64,000 nt of DNA from Chloroflexota bacterium (GCA_016195815.1 JACPYX010000023.1:39014-103013); one strand, 5' to 3'. Shown: positions 8,413 to 17,240, numbered from the stretch's first letter. Notes: a model not told the origin generated them from the sequence alone. A program made the numbers and translations.

Positions 8413-8419
8413 CTATAAT

Positions 8420-8458
8420 CCTTACGTTTAACGTTTTACGTGTTGCGTATTACGCAAC
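8420..8458. repeat. TTACG/CGTAA quasi-tandem repeat between mutase subunit and meaB
   Basis: The 46-nt spacer is almost entirely made of permuted TTACG, AACG and TTGCG words (for example CGTTTTACGTGTTGCGTATT), self-complementary over short spans. A similar ATTACGGATTACGACTTACG block occurs inside sbcC at 33480-33501. Confidence 0.5.
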
Positions 8459-8854
8459 TTATTTCACCGCTTCTTTTATATCCTTGATGATATCTTCCGT
8501 CGAAGCGCCGGGACCGTATACCCCGGTCACGCCGATTTGCTTCAATTGCGGCACATCTTCATCCGGTACAATGCCGCCGATGAAAACCTTGACCTTGCTT
8601 TGCCCGTTGGCCTTCAGCAATTCGAGAATGCGCGGCGCAAGCGCCATGTGCGCGCCTGAAAGAATGGACAATCCGACGATATCCACATCCTCCTGCAAGG
8701 CGGCCTCGGCGATCATCTCAGGGGTTTGACGCAGGCCGGTGTAGATCACCTCCATACCGGCGTCGCGCAACGCACGCGCTACCACTTTTGCGCCGCGGTC
8801 GTGCCCGTCCAGGCCGGGCTTGGCCACCAGCACACGGATCTTTTTGTCTGTCAT
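8459..8854 (-). CDS. B12-binding subunit of methylmalonyl-CoA mutase (or related acyl-CoA mutase)
   Basis: A 131-aa stand-alone cobalamin-binding domain. [10 protein letters not shown] is the DxHxxG loop whose histidine ligates cobalt; the following GLSILSGAH and [11 protein letters not shown] complete the SxL and GG motifs. It matches the C-terminal part of methylmalonyl-CoA mutase, here encoded as its own small subunit. A consensus-like TATAAT and a GGAGG ribosome site lie upstream. Next to meaB it forms the accessory half of a carbon-skeleton mutase; which acyl-CoA is rearranged depends on a large subunit encoded elsewhere. Confidence 0.9.
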   Translation of the reverse strand: MTDKKIRVLVAKPGLDGHDRGAKVVARALRDAGMEVIYTGLRQTPEMIAEAALQEDVDIVGLSILSGAHMALAPRILELLKANGQSKVKVFIGGIVPDEDVPQLKQIGVTGVYGPGASTEDIIKDIKEAVK

Positions 8855-8881
8855 GTATCCTCCGCGGGTAAATTCGATGCG

Positions 8882-8887
8882 ATTATA
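8882..8887 (-). promoter_or_regulatory. -10 box upstream of the B12-binding subunit gene
   Basis: TATAAT on the minus strand, 27 nt before the ATG, followed by a GGAGG ribosome site (8858-8862). Unlike several neighbours this gene has a short leader. No clear -35 was seen. Confidence 0.45.
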
Positions 8888-9013
8888 CTAGACTTGTTTA
8901 ATAAATCACTGTTGGCGTAAACTTTATGCGGCCATCATTCAATTTGCAATTCACTTGCAATCATCCAGGCTTCTCGCGGCCTTCTCCAGCGCAAAAGCCA
9001 ACCTTAAATATGC

Positions 9014-9019
9014 TATACT
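9014..9019 (+). promoter_or_regulatory. -10 box of the eight-gene operon, leaderless arrangement
   Basis: TATACT ends 6 nt before the ATG at 9026, with no ribosome binding site between. Divergent from the mutase-subunit promoter 130 nt away. Confidence 0.45.
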
Positions 9020-9025
9020 TCCAAT

Positions 9026-9295
9026 ATGCAAACGCGCGATTACTGGCCTCGCTGGGCCGAATCATTGCGACGCTACAAGCTTGATGCGCTTGCCGTCTTG
9101 TTGCTTGAAGCGGGCGGGCCTCTCAATCTGCTTGGCGCACAAGCACTCTATATTGGAAGTCCTTTTCTCGGCGAAAGTGCGGCCGCTTTAGCTCGCACGC
9201 TTGAATCGTCCGACGAAACACACGCCTTTGCATCTTATCTCGATCCTGAAGAAAGCGCTGAAAGCCACAGCGCAGGCGGGGGAGCGGCTTCATGA
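9026..9295 (+). CDS. hypothetical small protein, first gene of the eight-gene operon
   Basis: 89 aa, not recognised. It has no transmembrane helix; the middle (LDALAVLLLEAGGPLNLLGAQ) is leucine-rich and likely helical, and the tail is acidic then Gly/Ala-rich. A TATACT hexamer sits 6 nt upstream of the ATG. Its stop overlaps the start of the next gene in an ATGA, which argues that it is translated and belongs to the operon. Too small and plain for a functional guess. Confidence 0.55.
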   Translation: MQTRDYWPRWAESLRRYKLDALAVLLLEAGGPLNLLGAQALYIGSPFLGESAAALARTLESSDETHAFASYLDPEESAESHSAGGGAAS

Positions 9296-10029
9296 ATCTC
9301 ATTGCACTTGGCATCGTTAGTTTCTCTGGCATTCTCCTGCTGGCCTTTTCATTGATCAAACGAAAATCTCCTCCTAAATTTCGCATCATCCCGGCGTTGA
9401 CGCGTCTTTATCGCGCCATCGGCCTTAGTGTGGAAGACGGCACCCGCGTCTTCATTCACCTGGGACCGATGAGTCTGCTCACGCCGCGCGGCGGTGCGCC
9501 GCTGGCGGGACTCGGAATGCTGCGCCATCTCACCGAGCGGACTTCGCTCAGTGATCGTCCGCCGATTGCCGCGGCGGGCGAGGCATCTTTGGCCTTGCTG
9601 GCGCAGGATACACTCGAAGCAGGTTACGAAGCTGCGGGCGCGGGCGAATTTTATCAACCCTTATCTGGCCGTCTGATTGGATTGACTCCCTTCTCTTCTG
9701 CGGCGGGGGCCATGTCCATTATTCGTGATGAAGATATTTCGGCCAGCATCCTGATCGGTCACTTCGGCCCGGAAGCCGCGCTCATGGCGGAAGCCGCTGA
9801 ACGTGAGAACACATTTTTGCTGGGCGCCAGCGATGATCTTTCTTCACAGGCCGCGTTGTATGCCTCGGCACAGGAAGTGTTGATTGGTGAAGAACTTTAT
9901 GCGGCGGGCGCATATCTGGGCGCGACCGCCTCACACGCGGCCAGCATCACAGTCCAGGATATTTTGCGCTGGCTCATTATTTTGGGCCTGCTGGCGGGCG
10001 CGGCTTTGAAACTTTTCGGGATGATCTAA
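9292..10029 (+). CDS. DUF6754-like membrane protein
   Basis: 245 aa. One helix at the N-terminus (residues 4-20, IALGIVSFSGILLLAFSLI) and one at the C-terminus (residues 222-241) bracket a conserved soluble alpha/beta region with ALTRLYRAIGLSVEDGTR, VFIHLGPMSLLTPRGG and ISASILIGHFGPEAALMAEA. It resembles the uncharacterised DUF6754 family as remembered; no search was possible. The stop overlaps the next ATG by one base (TAATG). The membrane topology and the coupling suggest a subunit of an envelope complex with the following genes. Confidence 0.65.
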   Translation: MNLIALGIVSFSGILLLAFSLIKRKSPPKFRIIPALTRLYRAIGLSVEDGTRVFIHLGPMSLLTPRGGAPLAGLGMLRHLTERTSLSDRPPIAAAGEASLALLAQDTLEAGYEAAGAGEFYQPLSGRLIGLTPFSSAAGAMSIIRDEDISASILIGHFGPEAALMAEAAERENTFLLGASDDLSSQAALYASAQEVLIGEELYAAGAYLGATASHAASITVQDILRWLIILGLLAGAALKLFGMI

Positions 10030-10640
10030 TGCGGACTGTTGCAGTAATTCTCGCGGTTCTAACAGGCCTGATCGTTCTGCTGGGTTATTTTTTTCCGGTC
10101 TTATCCGGCGTCCAAACCGTCGTTTTAAGTTGGACTATTATTTTGGCCGGGACAGCCACAGTGGTCGGTGTGTTCAGCTTGATTCTGGTTCATTTCAATA
10201 AAGTCACTCGCCGCGAAAAGGGGAGTGTGTACAGTGTGCTTTTATTGATGGCCTTGTTTGTGACTTTTATTTTTGGAATCACACTTGGGCCGGATGACCC
10301 CAACATGCAATTACTGGTCAACGCTATTATTGTGCCGGTTGAGTCTACATTGATGGCGCTGCTGGCAGTCACTCTTCTCTATGCCGGTGTGCGTCTCCTG
10401 CGCCGCCGAACCGACTTGATGAGCGTCATCTTTCTTCTGACCGCCGCGTTCATGTTATTTGCCTCGGCAACCCTGCCGTTCGGTGAGATCAGCCTGTTGA
10501 ATAACTGGATCCGTCCCTGGGTCCAGCAAGTGCTCGCACTGGGCGGGGCGCGCGGCATTTTGATAGGCGTTGCACTTGGCACATTAACCACCGGTTTACG
10601 CATCCTATTCGGCGCAGACCGGCCGTATGGGGGCAAATAA
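10029..10640 (+). CDS. polytopic membrane protein of unknown function
   Basis: 203 aa with about six hydrophobic helices, starting near residues 4-24 and 32-55, then 70-88, 95-118, 132-150 and 165-190. Short basic loops (NKVTRREKGS, RRRTD) suggest a cytoplasmic N-terminal side by the positive-inside rule. No catalytic motif and no family recognised. Coupled by one-base TAATG overlaps at both ends, so it must be made in step with its neighbours. Confidence 0.65.
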   Translation: MRTVAVILAVLTGLIVLLGYFFPVLSGVQTVVLSWTIILAGTATVVGVFSLILVHFNKVTRREKGSVYSVLLLMALFVTFIFGITLGPDDPNMQLLVNAIIVPVESTLMALLAVTLLYAGVRLLRRRTDLMSVIFLLTAAFMLFASATLPFGEISLLNNWIRPWVQQVLALGGARGILIGVALGTLTTGLRILFGADRPYGGK

Positions 10641-13129
10641 TGGCCGATACCATTAAGTGTCCCGTTTGCGGTGAGGTCAACACAGCCGACCTGGAATTTT
10701 GTCAAAATTGCCAATCGCGCCTTCAGCCTTTTACCGGCCCATTGCAAGGTGAAAACGCCCCGCTTCAACCGGGACAGAATCCGACTAAAAAAGTTACCTC
10801 TGAGCTTGAACCCATTCTGCCGCAATGGCTGCGCGAAGCGCGCCAGCAGTCCCGCCAAACTGATGGCGAAGAGCCGCGCCTTGCCGCTCAAGATACTCCC
10901 ACCGTCCCGATATCGTCCGCACCAGATTTGCTGGCCGGCCTTGCATCACAAAACGACGATGATGAAGATGCGCCCGATTGGCTGCTGAACATCACGGGCA
11001 ATGCTCCCGCCAGGAAGAAAAAAAACGAACCGGAAGACTCAAATGTCAAGTGGGTGGAAGTCGGCAGTCCCGACGATTTTTCCGAAACGCCTTCCGAGGA
11101 AATAAAAACATCTCCTACTACTCCGACGTGGATGACCCCGCAAGAGTCCGCGCCGGAAAAGGACGAACTGGCTGCCTGGCTTTCTCAAGTGGAACAATCT
11201 CCCGCATCTTTTGCGGACGAAAAAGAGTCCCCGGTTCCTTCAGTCTCATCTGCGCCTGATGTTTCCTCTGTCATCGCCGACAAGCCCGATTGGTTGGAGA
11301 ATCTACAAGCCGGGATTTCCACAATTGACAACGCACCTGTTGGCCAACCGCCCGTCTCCGGCGATGAAACCAAAGACTGGCTGCATAGTTTGGATTCTGG
11401 CATGACTTCGTTGGAATCGCCTGCCCAACCCGCGCCGGTTTCGAGCGATGAAACTCCTGACTGGTTGAAGAATCTGGGCGCAAATTCAATTTCATTTGAA
11501 CAGAAGCCGCCAGAACAACCCGCCCCACAAAATCAACCTGAACCGGCATCCGATATTCCTGATTGGCTGAGAACCTTTGGCGAACCGCGCATATCTTCGG
11601 CGCCAGAGGGCGCAGATTCGGCGTCAAATGGGATGATGCCCGATTGGTTGAAGGCCGCCGCCCCGTCTGGCGAGAAGCCGCCTGTTGACCAACCAGAACC
11701 CGCTTCCGACCGCTCGGCGGATATGCCATCCTGGTTATCCTCGCTGAAACCGATTGAGGCACAACAGCCGCAAGAACCCCCTGCACGCGCGTTGACGCCC
11801 GATGAAGCGGCGGCTCAGAAGCCATTTACCGCACCTGCCTTTGCGGAAGATTCGCTTTCGAGCGATGATGTGGATGCCATTTTCGGTTCGTTGCAGATGC
11901 CCGATTGGCTTTCGAGCGCCGCCGCGCCGAGTCAACCGCCCCTGACAGAGAGTCCGCCGCCCGCCGCACAATCTGGCGAATCGATTGCGCCAGCCGAATT
12001 GCCTTCGTGGGTGCAAGCCATGCGCCCGGTAGAATCGGCGCCCCCCAATGCCAGTTCAAGTGAACTGGTTGACTCTGCCTTTGAGACAGATGGTCCGCTG
12101 GCTGGGTTGCAAGGCGTTTTGCCCGCGCTTCCTGGAGGCATAAAGGCGTCTTCACGGCCTAAATCATATTCCATCAAACTCAATGCCAGCGAAGAACAGC
12201 AGGCGCAATCCGCCTTGCTTGAACAAATCCTGGCGCAGGAAACCGCAACCATTCCAATGAAGTCGTCTTCGATGATCCTGTCGCAGCGCGTTTTGCGCTG
12301 GGTCATTACGGCATTGCTATTCATTTTTGTCGGCGGCATCCTGTTTGCAAGAACAGAGATTTTTACCTTACCAGGCCGAATAGCTTTGCCCAACGATGAA
12401 ACCGAGGCGGCGCTCTCAGTAGTGGACACAATCCCTGAAGGCGTTCCCGTCCTGGCAGTCTTCGATTATGAGCCGTCGTTGGCTGGAGAGTTGGAGGCTG
12501 TCGGCGCGCCGTTGTTCAACCGTTTGCTTTTATTGAAACACCCTAATCTTGCGATTGTCTCCACTTCACCGACTGGCCCGGCGCTGGCTGAACGCTTCAT
12601 GTCAACAACGATGGCCGAACGCGGATATCAGCGCGGCGCGCAATATGTTGATCTCGGATATTTGGCCGGCGGCCTGGCCGGTGTGTATGACTTTGCCCAG
12701 AACCCGGCGACAGTCCTGCCTCTCGGCGCGGATGGGACGCCTGTCTGGCAATCTGCGTTGTTACAGGGCAAAACGCGTCTCTCGGACTTCGCGGCGGTCA
12801 TCGTTTTGACCGATAGTGTCGAAGCCGGACGCGTGTGGGTCGAGCAGGCGGGTCCGTTTCGCGGCAACGCTTCGTTTGTAGTTATCTCAAGCGCACAGGC
12901 TGGCCCGCTGTTGATGCCTTACCTGCAATCTGGACAGATCAATGGTCTGGTCGCAGGTTTGAACAGCGCGGCAAAGATCGAGCAGGCGAATGGCCAGCCC
13001 GGGCTGGCCCGGCGTTATTGGGACGCATACAGCCTAGGTCTTTTGCTGGCGGTCGCCGTCATGTTCCTGGGCGGATTCTGGAATTTTGTCATCGGCTTGC
13101 AGGTTCGCCGCTCACAAGGTGCTAAATAA
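10640..13129 (+). CDS. zinc-ribbon protein with twelve PDWL-type repeats and a membrane-anchored C-terminal domain
   Basis: 829 aa and the largest gene of the operon. Residues 6-24 are a CPVC...CQNC zinc ribbon. Residues 55-465 are disordered, acidic and Pro/Ser-rich, and carry twelve short motifs of the form (D/x)(x)(P/x)(D/S/T)W(L/V/M), such as APDWLLNI, KPDWLENL, TPDWLKNL, IPDWLRTF and MPSWLSSL. A transmembrane helix at about 551-571 leads to a roughly 220-residue globular domain and a final helix near 800-822. The repeated tryptophan motifs look like docking sites for a partner. The disordered arm and zinc ribbon are likely cytoplasmic and the 575-795 domain external; this topology is inferred. 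Function unknown. Confidence 0.75.
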   Translation: MADTIKCPVCGEVNTADLEFCQNCQSRLQPFTGPLQGENAPLQPGQNPTKKVTSELEPILPQWLREARQQSRQTDGEEPRLAAQDTPTVPISSAPDLLAGLASQNDDDEDAPDWLLNITGNAPARKKKNEPEDSNVKWVEVGSPDDFSETPSEEIKTSPTTPTWMTPQESAPEKDELAAWLSQVEQSPASFADEKESPVPSVSSAPDVSSVIADKPDWLENLQAGISTIDNAPVGQPPVSGDETKDWLHSLDSGMTSLESPAQPAPVSSDETPDWLKNLGANSISFEQKPPEQPAPQNQPEPASDIPDWLRTFGEPRISSAPEGADSASNGMMPDWLKAAAPSGEKPPVDQPEPASDRSADMPSWLSSLKPIEAQQPQEPPARALTPDEAAAQKPFTAPAFAEDSLSSDDVDAIFGSLQMPDWLSSAAAPSQPPLTESPPPAAQSGESIAPAELPSWVQAMRPVESAPPNASSSELVDSAFETDGPLAGLQGVLPALPGGIKASSRPKSYSIKLNASEEQQAQSALLEQILAQETATIPMKSSSMILSQRVLRWVITALLFIFVGGILFARTEIFTLPGRIALPNDETEAALSVVDTIPEGVPVLAVFDYEPSLAGELEAVGAPLFNRLLLLKHPNLAIVSTSPTGPALAERFMSTTMAERGYQRGAQYVDLGYLAGGLAGVYDFAQNPATVLPLGADGTPVWQSALLQGKTRLSDFAAVIVLTDSVEAGRVWVEQAGPFRGNASFVVISSAQAGPLLMPYLQSGQINGLVAGLNSAAKIEQANGQPGLARRYWDAYSLGLLLAVAVMFLGGFWNFVIGLQVRRSQGAK

Positions 13130-13791
13130 TGTCTCCAGATCTGATCGTGGGCGCGCTGGCTTTTCTATTCACGCTGATGATATTTAGTTATTTGATTGGC
13201 GATAATCCCCTCTTTCGAGTGGCGGTTTATGTATTTGTCGGCGTTTCGGCGGGTTATGTAGCGGCAGTTGCGTTTCGCCAGGTGCTTTTGCCAAATCTGT
13301 TATATCCGCTTGTCAATGGGACGACAACACAGCGCGCCCTGCTTGCAACCCCCTTGTTGTTAAGTGGACTCTTGCTGATGAAGGCCTGGGCGCCTCTTTC
13401 GCGGCTTGGCACTCCTTCGATGGCAGTTCTGGTCGGCGTGAGCGCGGCAGTTGCAATTGGCGGCGCAGTGACGGGCACTCTTCTTCCGCAAATCGGCGTC
13501 ACCATCAATATGTTCGACCTGCGTACTTCAACTTCTCCATTTACGGCATTGTTCAACGGCGCGTTTATTCTGGCGGGTGTTGTTACCACATTGGTCTATT
13601 TCCATTTTGGCGCACGCACAACTGCGGATGGTTCGGTGCGCCGCTTCGGTTTGATCGAATTCATTGCGTTCATCGGCAGTATCTTCCTCGCCTTTACGCT
13701 GGGCGTATTGTTCGCCGGAGTTTATTCTGCGGCGCTGACGGCTCTCATCGAACGCCTGTATTTCTTCGGGACATTCTTTGGGTTGGGTTAA
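13129..13791 (+). CDS. polytopic membrane protein of unknown function
   Basis: 220 aa with six or seven hydrophobic helices separated by very short loops; one longer polar loop (about residues 120-145) holds VTINMFDLRTSTSPF. No conserved catalytic residues can be pointed to. It starts with the one-base TAATG overlap to the zinc-ribbon gene. With the gene at 10029 it gives the operon two multi-pass proteins, compatible with a membrane channel or scaffold. Confidence 0.65.
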   Translation: MSPDLIVGALAFLFTLMIFSYLIGDNPLFRVAVYVFVGVSAGYVAAVAFRQVLLPNLLYPLVNGTTTQRALLATPLLLSGLLLMKAWAPLSRLGTPSMAVLVGVSAAVAIGGAVTGTLLPQIGVTINMFDLRTSTSPFTALFNGAFILAGVVTTLVYFHFGARTTADGSVRRFGLIEFIAFIGSIFLAFTLGVLFAGVYSAALTALIERLYFFGTFFGLG

Positions 13792-13803
13792 TCATAAGGA
13801 TTT

Positions 13804-15561
13804 ATGCCTGCTTCTCTCGTTCAAGGTGACTCACTTCTGGCTGTAGATGTCGGCGCGGCGACCACGCGTGCTGTGTTCTTCGACGTTGTGGAAGGGGAGT
13901 ATCGTTTTCTCGCGGCGAGTTCCGCGCCGTCTACCGCCGAGGCTCCATTCAAAGATCTTATCGAGGGTGTGCGCGACGCCATCACCAGGCTGCAATCGGT
14001 GACCGGGCGCACGCTGCTCGACGGGAATAGCCAGCTGATTACGCCGTCCCAGCCCGACGGGTCCGGTGTGGATGCGTTTGTTTCCACTTTATCTGCAGGC
14101 CCGGCCTTGAAGACGGTCATCATTGGTTTGTTGTCCGACGTGTCGCTCGAAAGTGCGCGGCGATTGGCCGAGACGACTTACGCGCGCATCATCGATTCAA
14201 TAGGATTGAACGATCATCGCAAGCCCGACCAGCAAATTGATACGCTCCTGCGCCTGCGGCCCGACATGGTCATCATCACCGGCGGCGCGGACGGCGGCGC
14301 GTCGCGTTCAATTCACAAGACTCTTGAGCCGGCGGGATTGGCGGGCTATCTGCTCGCGCCCGAGAAACGCCCGGCAGTTTTATTTGCAGGCAATCAAAAG
14401 CTGGACGATGAAGTAAAGGAAATGTTGGGCAGCGTGACTTCGGAGCTTCACTTTAGCCCGAATGTACGCCCTTCGCTCGATACCGAAGACATTGAACCGG
14501 CTGCGCGTCAATTGGCTGACCTTGTTATTGGAGTCCGCAGGCGCCAGCTCAAAGGCGTGGATGTTTTGCAAGCCTGGTCTGGCGGACGTGTTCTGCCGAC
14601 GGCCTACGCGGAGGGACGCATGTTGCGTTTCCTCGGCCAGGTTTACGGCGGGACGAAGGGCGGCATTCTCGGCGTGGACCTGGGCGCGTCGGCGGCAGTG
14701 ATCGCGGCCGGTTTCAAAGATAAAACCGTGCTGGGCGTGTATCCGCAATTTGGGTTGGGCGAGAATCTGCCCGCCCTTTTGCAATACACCCAGCTCGAAG
14801 ATATTCTGCGCTGGTTGCCTCTCGATATTTCAACCGGCACTCTGCGCGATTACCTGTTCCAAAAATCCTTGTATCCTGCCTCCATCCCCGCCACCAAAGA
14901 AGATCAAACGATAGCCCAGGCTGTCTCGCGCCAGGCTTTGTATTTGGCGATGCAAACTGCCCGGCGTGATTTTCCACGGTCGGCCCGCCCGCCAAAGGCA
15001 GGCTTACTCCCGTTGTTCGAGCCTATCCTGGCGGGCGGCGGTGCGTTGGGCGATGCTCCCACGCCCGGACAAAGTTTATTATTGCTGTTGGATGCCATTC
15101 AGCCCGTCGGCGTGACGACCATCATTTTGGATCGCAATAATTTACTTCCGCTTCTGGGCGCGGCTGCGGCCCGCAACAGCCTCCTGCCTGTGCAGGTTTT
15201 GGATTCGGGCGCGTTCCAGAGTCTCGGCTCGGTGGTCTCGGTCATCGCTTCTGCGAGTTATGGCGAATTGGTTGTGCGCGCCAAGTTGGTTTACGATAAT
15301 GGTACTGAAGCCCGCACCGATGTTAAATACGGCAGTCTCGAATTGATTCCGTTGGCGACGGGCCAGTCTGCGAAATTGACCCTCCAGCCGCAGCGCGGCG
15401 CGGACGTGGGCTTTGGTCCCGGACGAGGCGGTACGCTGTCCGTCAGCGGAGGCGCGATGGGCGTGGTCATTGATGGCCGCGGGCGCCCGCTGGCCTTGCC
15501 CGAAGATTCGGTGCGGCGGCGTGAATTGATCAAAAAGTGGATATGGACGATTGGAGGCTGA
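13804..15561 (+). CDS. GlmL/MutL-like actin-fold ATPase
   Basis: 585 aa, similar to the glutamate mutase L (GlmL/MutL) branch of the ASKHA (actin/Hsp70/sugar kinase) ATPases. Visible motifs: the phosphate-1 loop LAVDVGAATTRAVFFD at residues 13-28, a second such strand GILGVDLGASAAV near 285, and the adenosine-type LAGGGALGDAP near 412-422. GlmL proteins are associated with B12-dependent mutases, and mutase accessory genes lie 5 kb away, but the setting among membrane proteins hints at a different role, such as an ATP-driven scaffold. A good AAGGA site precedes the ATG at 13804. The C-terminal 100 residues look beta-rich. Confidence 0.7.
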   Translation: MPASLVQGDSLLAVDVGAATTRAVFFDVVEGEYRFLAASSAPSTAEAPFKDLIEGVRDAITRLQSVTGRTLLDGNSQLITPSQPDGSGVDAFVSTLSAGPALKTVIIGLLSDVSLESARRLAETTYARIIDSIGLNDHRKPDQQIDTLLRLRPDMVIITGGADGGASRSIHKTLEPAGLAGYLLAPEKRPAVLFAGNQKLDDEVKEMLGSVTSELHFSPNVRPSLDTEDIEPAARQLADLVIGVRRRQLKGVDVLQAWSGGRVLPTAYAEGRMLRFLGQVYGGTKGGILGVDLGASAAVIAAGFKDKTVLGVYPQFGLGENLPALLQYTQLEDILRWLPLDISTGTLRDYLFQKSLYPASIPATKEDQTIAQAVSRQALYLAMQTARRDFPRSARPPKAGLLPLFEPILAGGGALGDAPTPGQSLLLLLDAIQPVGVTTIILDRNNLLPLLGAAAARNSLLPVQVLDSGAFQSLGSVVSVIASASYGELVVRAKLVYDNGTEARTDVKYGSLELIPLATGQSAKLTLQPQRGADVGFGPGRGGTLSVSGGAMGVVIDGRGRPLALPEDSVRRRELIKKWIWTIGG

Positions 15562-15565
15562 CGCA

Positions 15566-16621
15566 ATGCTGGCGGCTGTTCATCACATCATCCCTCTAAC
15601 TACCATCGTGCGCGAAAGACTCCTGCCCGTGAAGGGCAAAGTGTTGGCGCGGCTGAATCAAAAAGTCAGCCCGACGGATATCGTCGCCGAAGCGGCCTGG
15701 GCGCGCGAACACATCTTGCTGGATGTGGCGCGTATTCTCAATTTGTCTGCCGATGCGGCGGATAGACTCATTCGATGCAAAGTGGGAGATCGTCTCCCGG
15801 CCGGCGCGGTGATTGCCACCGGGCGCGGCCTGTTGCCGAAAATGGTCAAGGTGCCGCGTGAAACTCGTGTGACGGCATCCGGCGGAGGTCAGGTTTTGCT
15901 CGAGGCCGGTGAGTCGCGCATGGAATTGCGGGCGGGCATATCCGGAATCGTTGTGCAGATCATCCCTGACCGTGGCGTTGTCATTCAGACCTCCGGCGCG
16001 CTGATCCAGGGTGTGTGGGGCAACGGCCGCGTGGACACGGGCGTGATGATCAATCTGGCGGAAAAGCCGGATACGGTTTTGACGGAAGGCCGCCTGGATG
16101 TAAGTTTTCGCGGTTCGGTCATCATCGCCGCGCAGGCCAGGGATGTTGAAACGTTACAGGCCGCGGCAGAACTTCCGGTGCGCGGTTTGATCCTTGCAAG
16201 CCTGTTCCCCTCATTGTTACCGGCGGCGCGCGAGATGCGTTACCCGATCGTATTGACCGACGGATTCGGTTCGATGCCGATGAACTCTGCCGCCTATCGT
16301 TTGCTGACCACCAATGCGAAGCGCGAAGCCACGCTCAACGCTGAAGTGTATGATCGTTATAGCGGTGCGCGGCCCGAGGTCATCATCCCCCTGCCTGTTT
16401 CATCCGAACAGGCTTCACCGCGCGATGTCGAAACATTTGCCGCGGGTCAAACTGTGCGAATGCGCCGTCCGCCGATGGCCGGCACGATCGGGACGGTTTT
16501 GGCTTTGCATCCCGGCTTAACGACTCTGCCTGGCGGTTTGCGGGCCGTATGTGCCAATATTAAATTTGAGAACGGCGAGCAAGCGCTCGTCCCTCTCGTA
16601 AATCTTGAAGTTGTGGGATAA
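15566..16621 (+). CDS. hypothetical beta-rich protein with barrel-sandwich and KOW/SH3-like ends
   Basis: 351 aa from the ATG at 15566, chosen because a GGAGG (15553-15557) sits 8 nt upstream. It overlaps no neighbour but the ribosome site lies inside the preceding gene's end. The N-terminal half has GKVLARLNQKVSPTDIVA and KVGDRLPAGAVIATG, typical of barrel-sandwich (lipoyl-like) turns. The middle is an alpha/beta region with VRGLILASLFPSLLPAA. The end (RRPPMAGTIGTVLA to ALVPLVNLEVVG) resembles a small SH3/KOW barrel. No signal peptide or helix in the membrane. Always coupled here to the GlmL-like ATPase, so it may be its partner. Confidence 0.65.
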   Translation: MLAAVHHIIPLTTIVRERLLPVKGKVLARLNQKVSPTDIVAEAAWAREHILLDVARILNLSADAADRLIRCKVGDRLPAGAVIATGRGLLPKMVKVPRETRVTASGGGQVLLEAGESRMELRAGISGIVVQIIPDRGVVIQTSGALIQGVWGNGRVDTGVMINLAEKPDTVLTEGRLDVSFRGSVIIAAQARDVETLQAAAELPVRGLILASLFPSLLPAAREMRYPIVLTDGFGSMPMNSAAYRLLTTNAKREATLNAEVYDRYSGARPEVIIPLPVSSEQASPRDVETFAAGQTVRMRRPPMAGTIGTVLALHPGLTTLPGGLRAVCANIKFENGEQALVPLVNLEVVG

Positions 16622-16655
16622 TGGAAACACAAGCACATCATGCGAGGAGATGACC

Positions 16656-17183
16656 ATGTACGAAGGCGATCAACAAAACTTTGATGCTCCGCCGCCGGAA
16701 GAGAACAACAACCGCACCTTCTTCACTGCGGTCGGTATTCTGGGCGGTATTGTGTTGATTTCACTGGCTTGTTTAGCGGCGTTTTATTTCTTCAATGTCC
16801 GGCCAAGCCAAGGAGCGAACAGCGCCAATGCGACCGCGCAAGCGATCCAAAACGCGCAAGTTGCGCAGGCCTTGACTTCGACTGCCCAGGCACAATCTTT
16901 CCCGACCGCGACCGTCACGCCGACAGCGACTCCGCTGGTGGCACAGGGAACTGCGACAGCAACGGTCACCGCTCTTAATCTTGACCCGATTACGGCCACC
17001 GTTGGCGCGGCTTTGACCCAGGCCGCACTGGCGCAGCTTACCGTCGTGCCCACCATGTCGGCCCTGCCCCAGACCGGCATCGCCGACGAATACGGCGCGC
17101 CGGGCCTGATTATCATAGGCGCGGCGTTGATCGCAGTGATCTTCCTTGTGCGAAGATTAAGAGTTGTACCCGTAAAGAAGTAG
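16656..17183 (+). CDS. LPXTG-anchored surface protein with Thr/Ala-rich stalk
   Basis: 175 aa from the ATG at 16656, set by the GAGGAG at 16644-16649. A short acidic N-terminus is followed by a transmembrane or signal-anchor helix (residues 24-46), a Thr/Ala/Gln-rich low-complexity stalk, and a C-terminal sorting signal: LPQTG at about residue 137, a hydrophobic helix (GLIIIGAALIAVIFLV) and the basic tail RRLRVVPVKK. Sortases cleave such motifs in monoderm bacteria. No sortase gene is in the window. Last gene of the operon, followed by a strong terminator. It may be the exported product that the upstream membrane proteins handle, which is inference. Confidence 0.75.
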   Translation: MYEGDQQNFDAPPPEENNNRTFFTAVGILGGIVLISLACLAAFYFFNVRPSQGANSANATAQAIQNAQVAQALTSTAQAQSFPTATVTPTATPLVAQGTATATVTALNLDPITATVGAALTQAALAQLTVVPTMSALPQTGIADEYGAPGLIIIGAALIAVIFLVRRLRVVPVKK

Positions 17184-17203
17184 ATTATAAATTTATAAAT
17201 TGA

Positions 17204-17240
17204 ATGGGACGGCAGAATATCTGCCGTCCCATTTTGCTTT
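17204..17240 (+). terminator. strong rho-independent terminator of the eight-gene operon
   Basis: ATGGGACGGCAG pairs perfectly with CTGCCGTCCCAT around a 5-nt loop, followed by TTTTGCTTTT. It lies 20 nt after the LPXTG gene stop. Confidence 0.93.

Noticed and set aside
13804..15561. DNA mismatch-repair MutL
   Set aside because: The name overlap with GlmL/MutL is misleading; the sequence has actin-fold phosphate loops and none of the GHKL motifs of mismatch-repair MutL.
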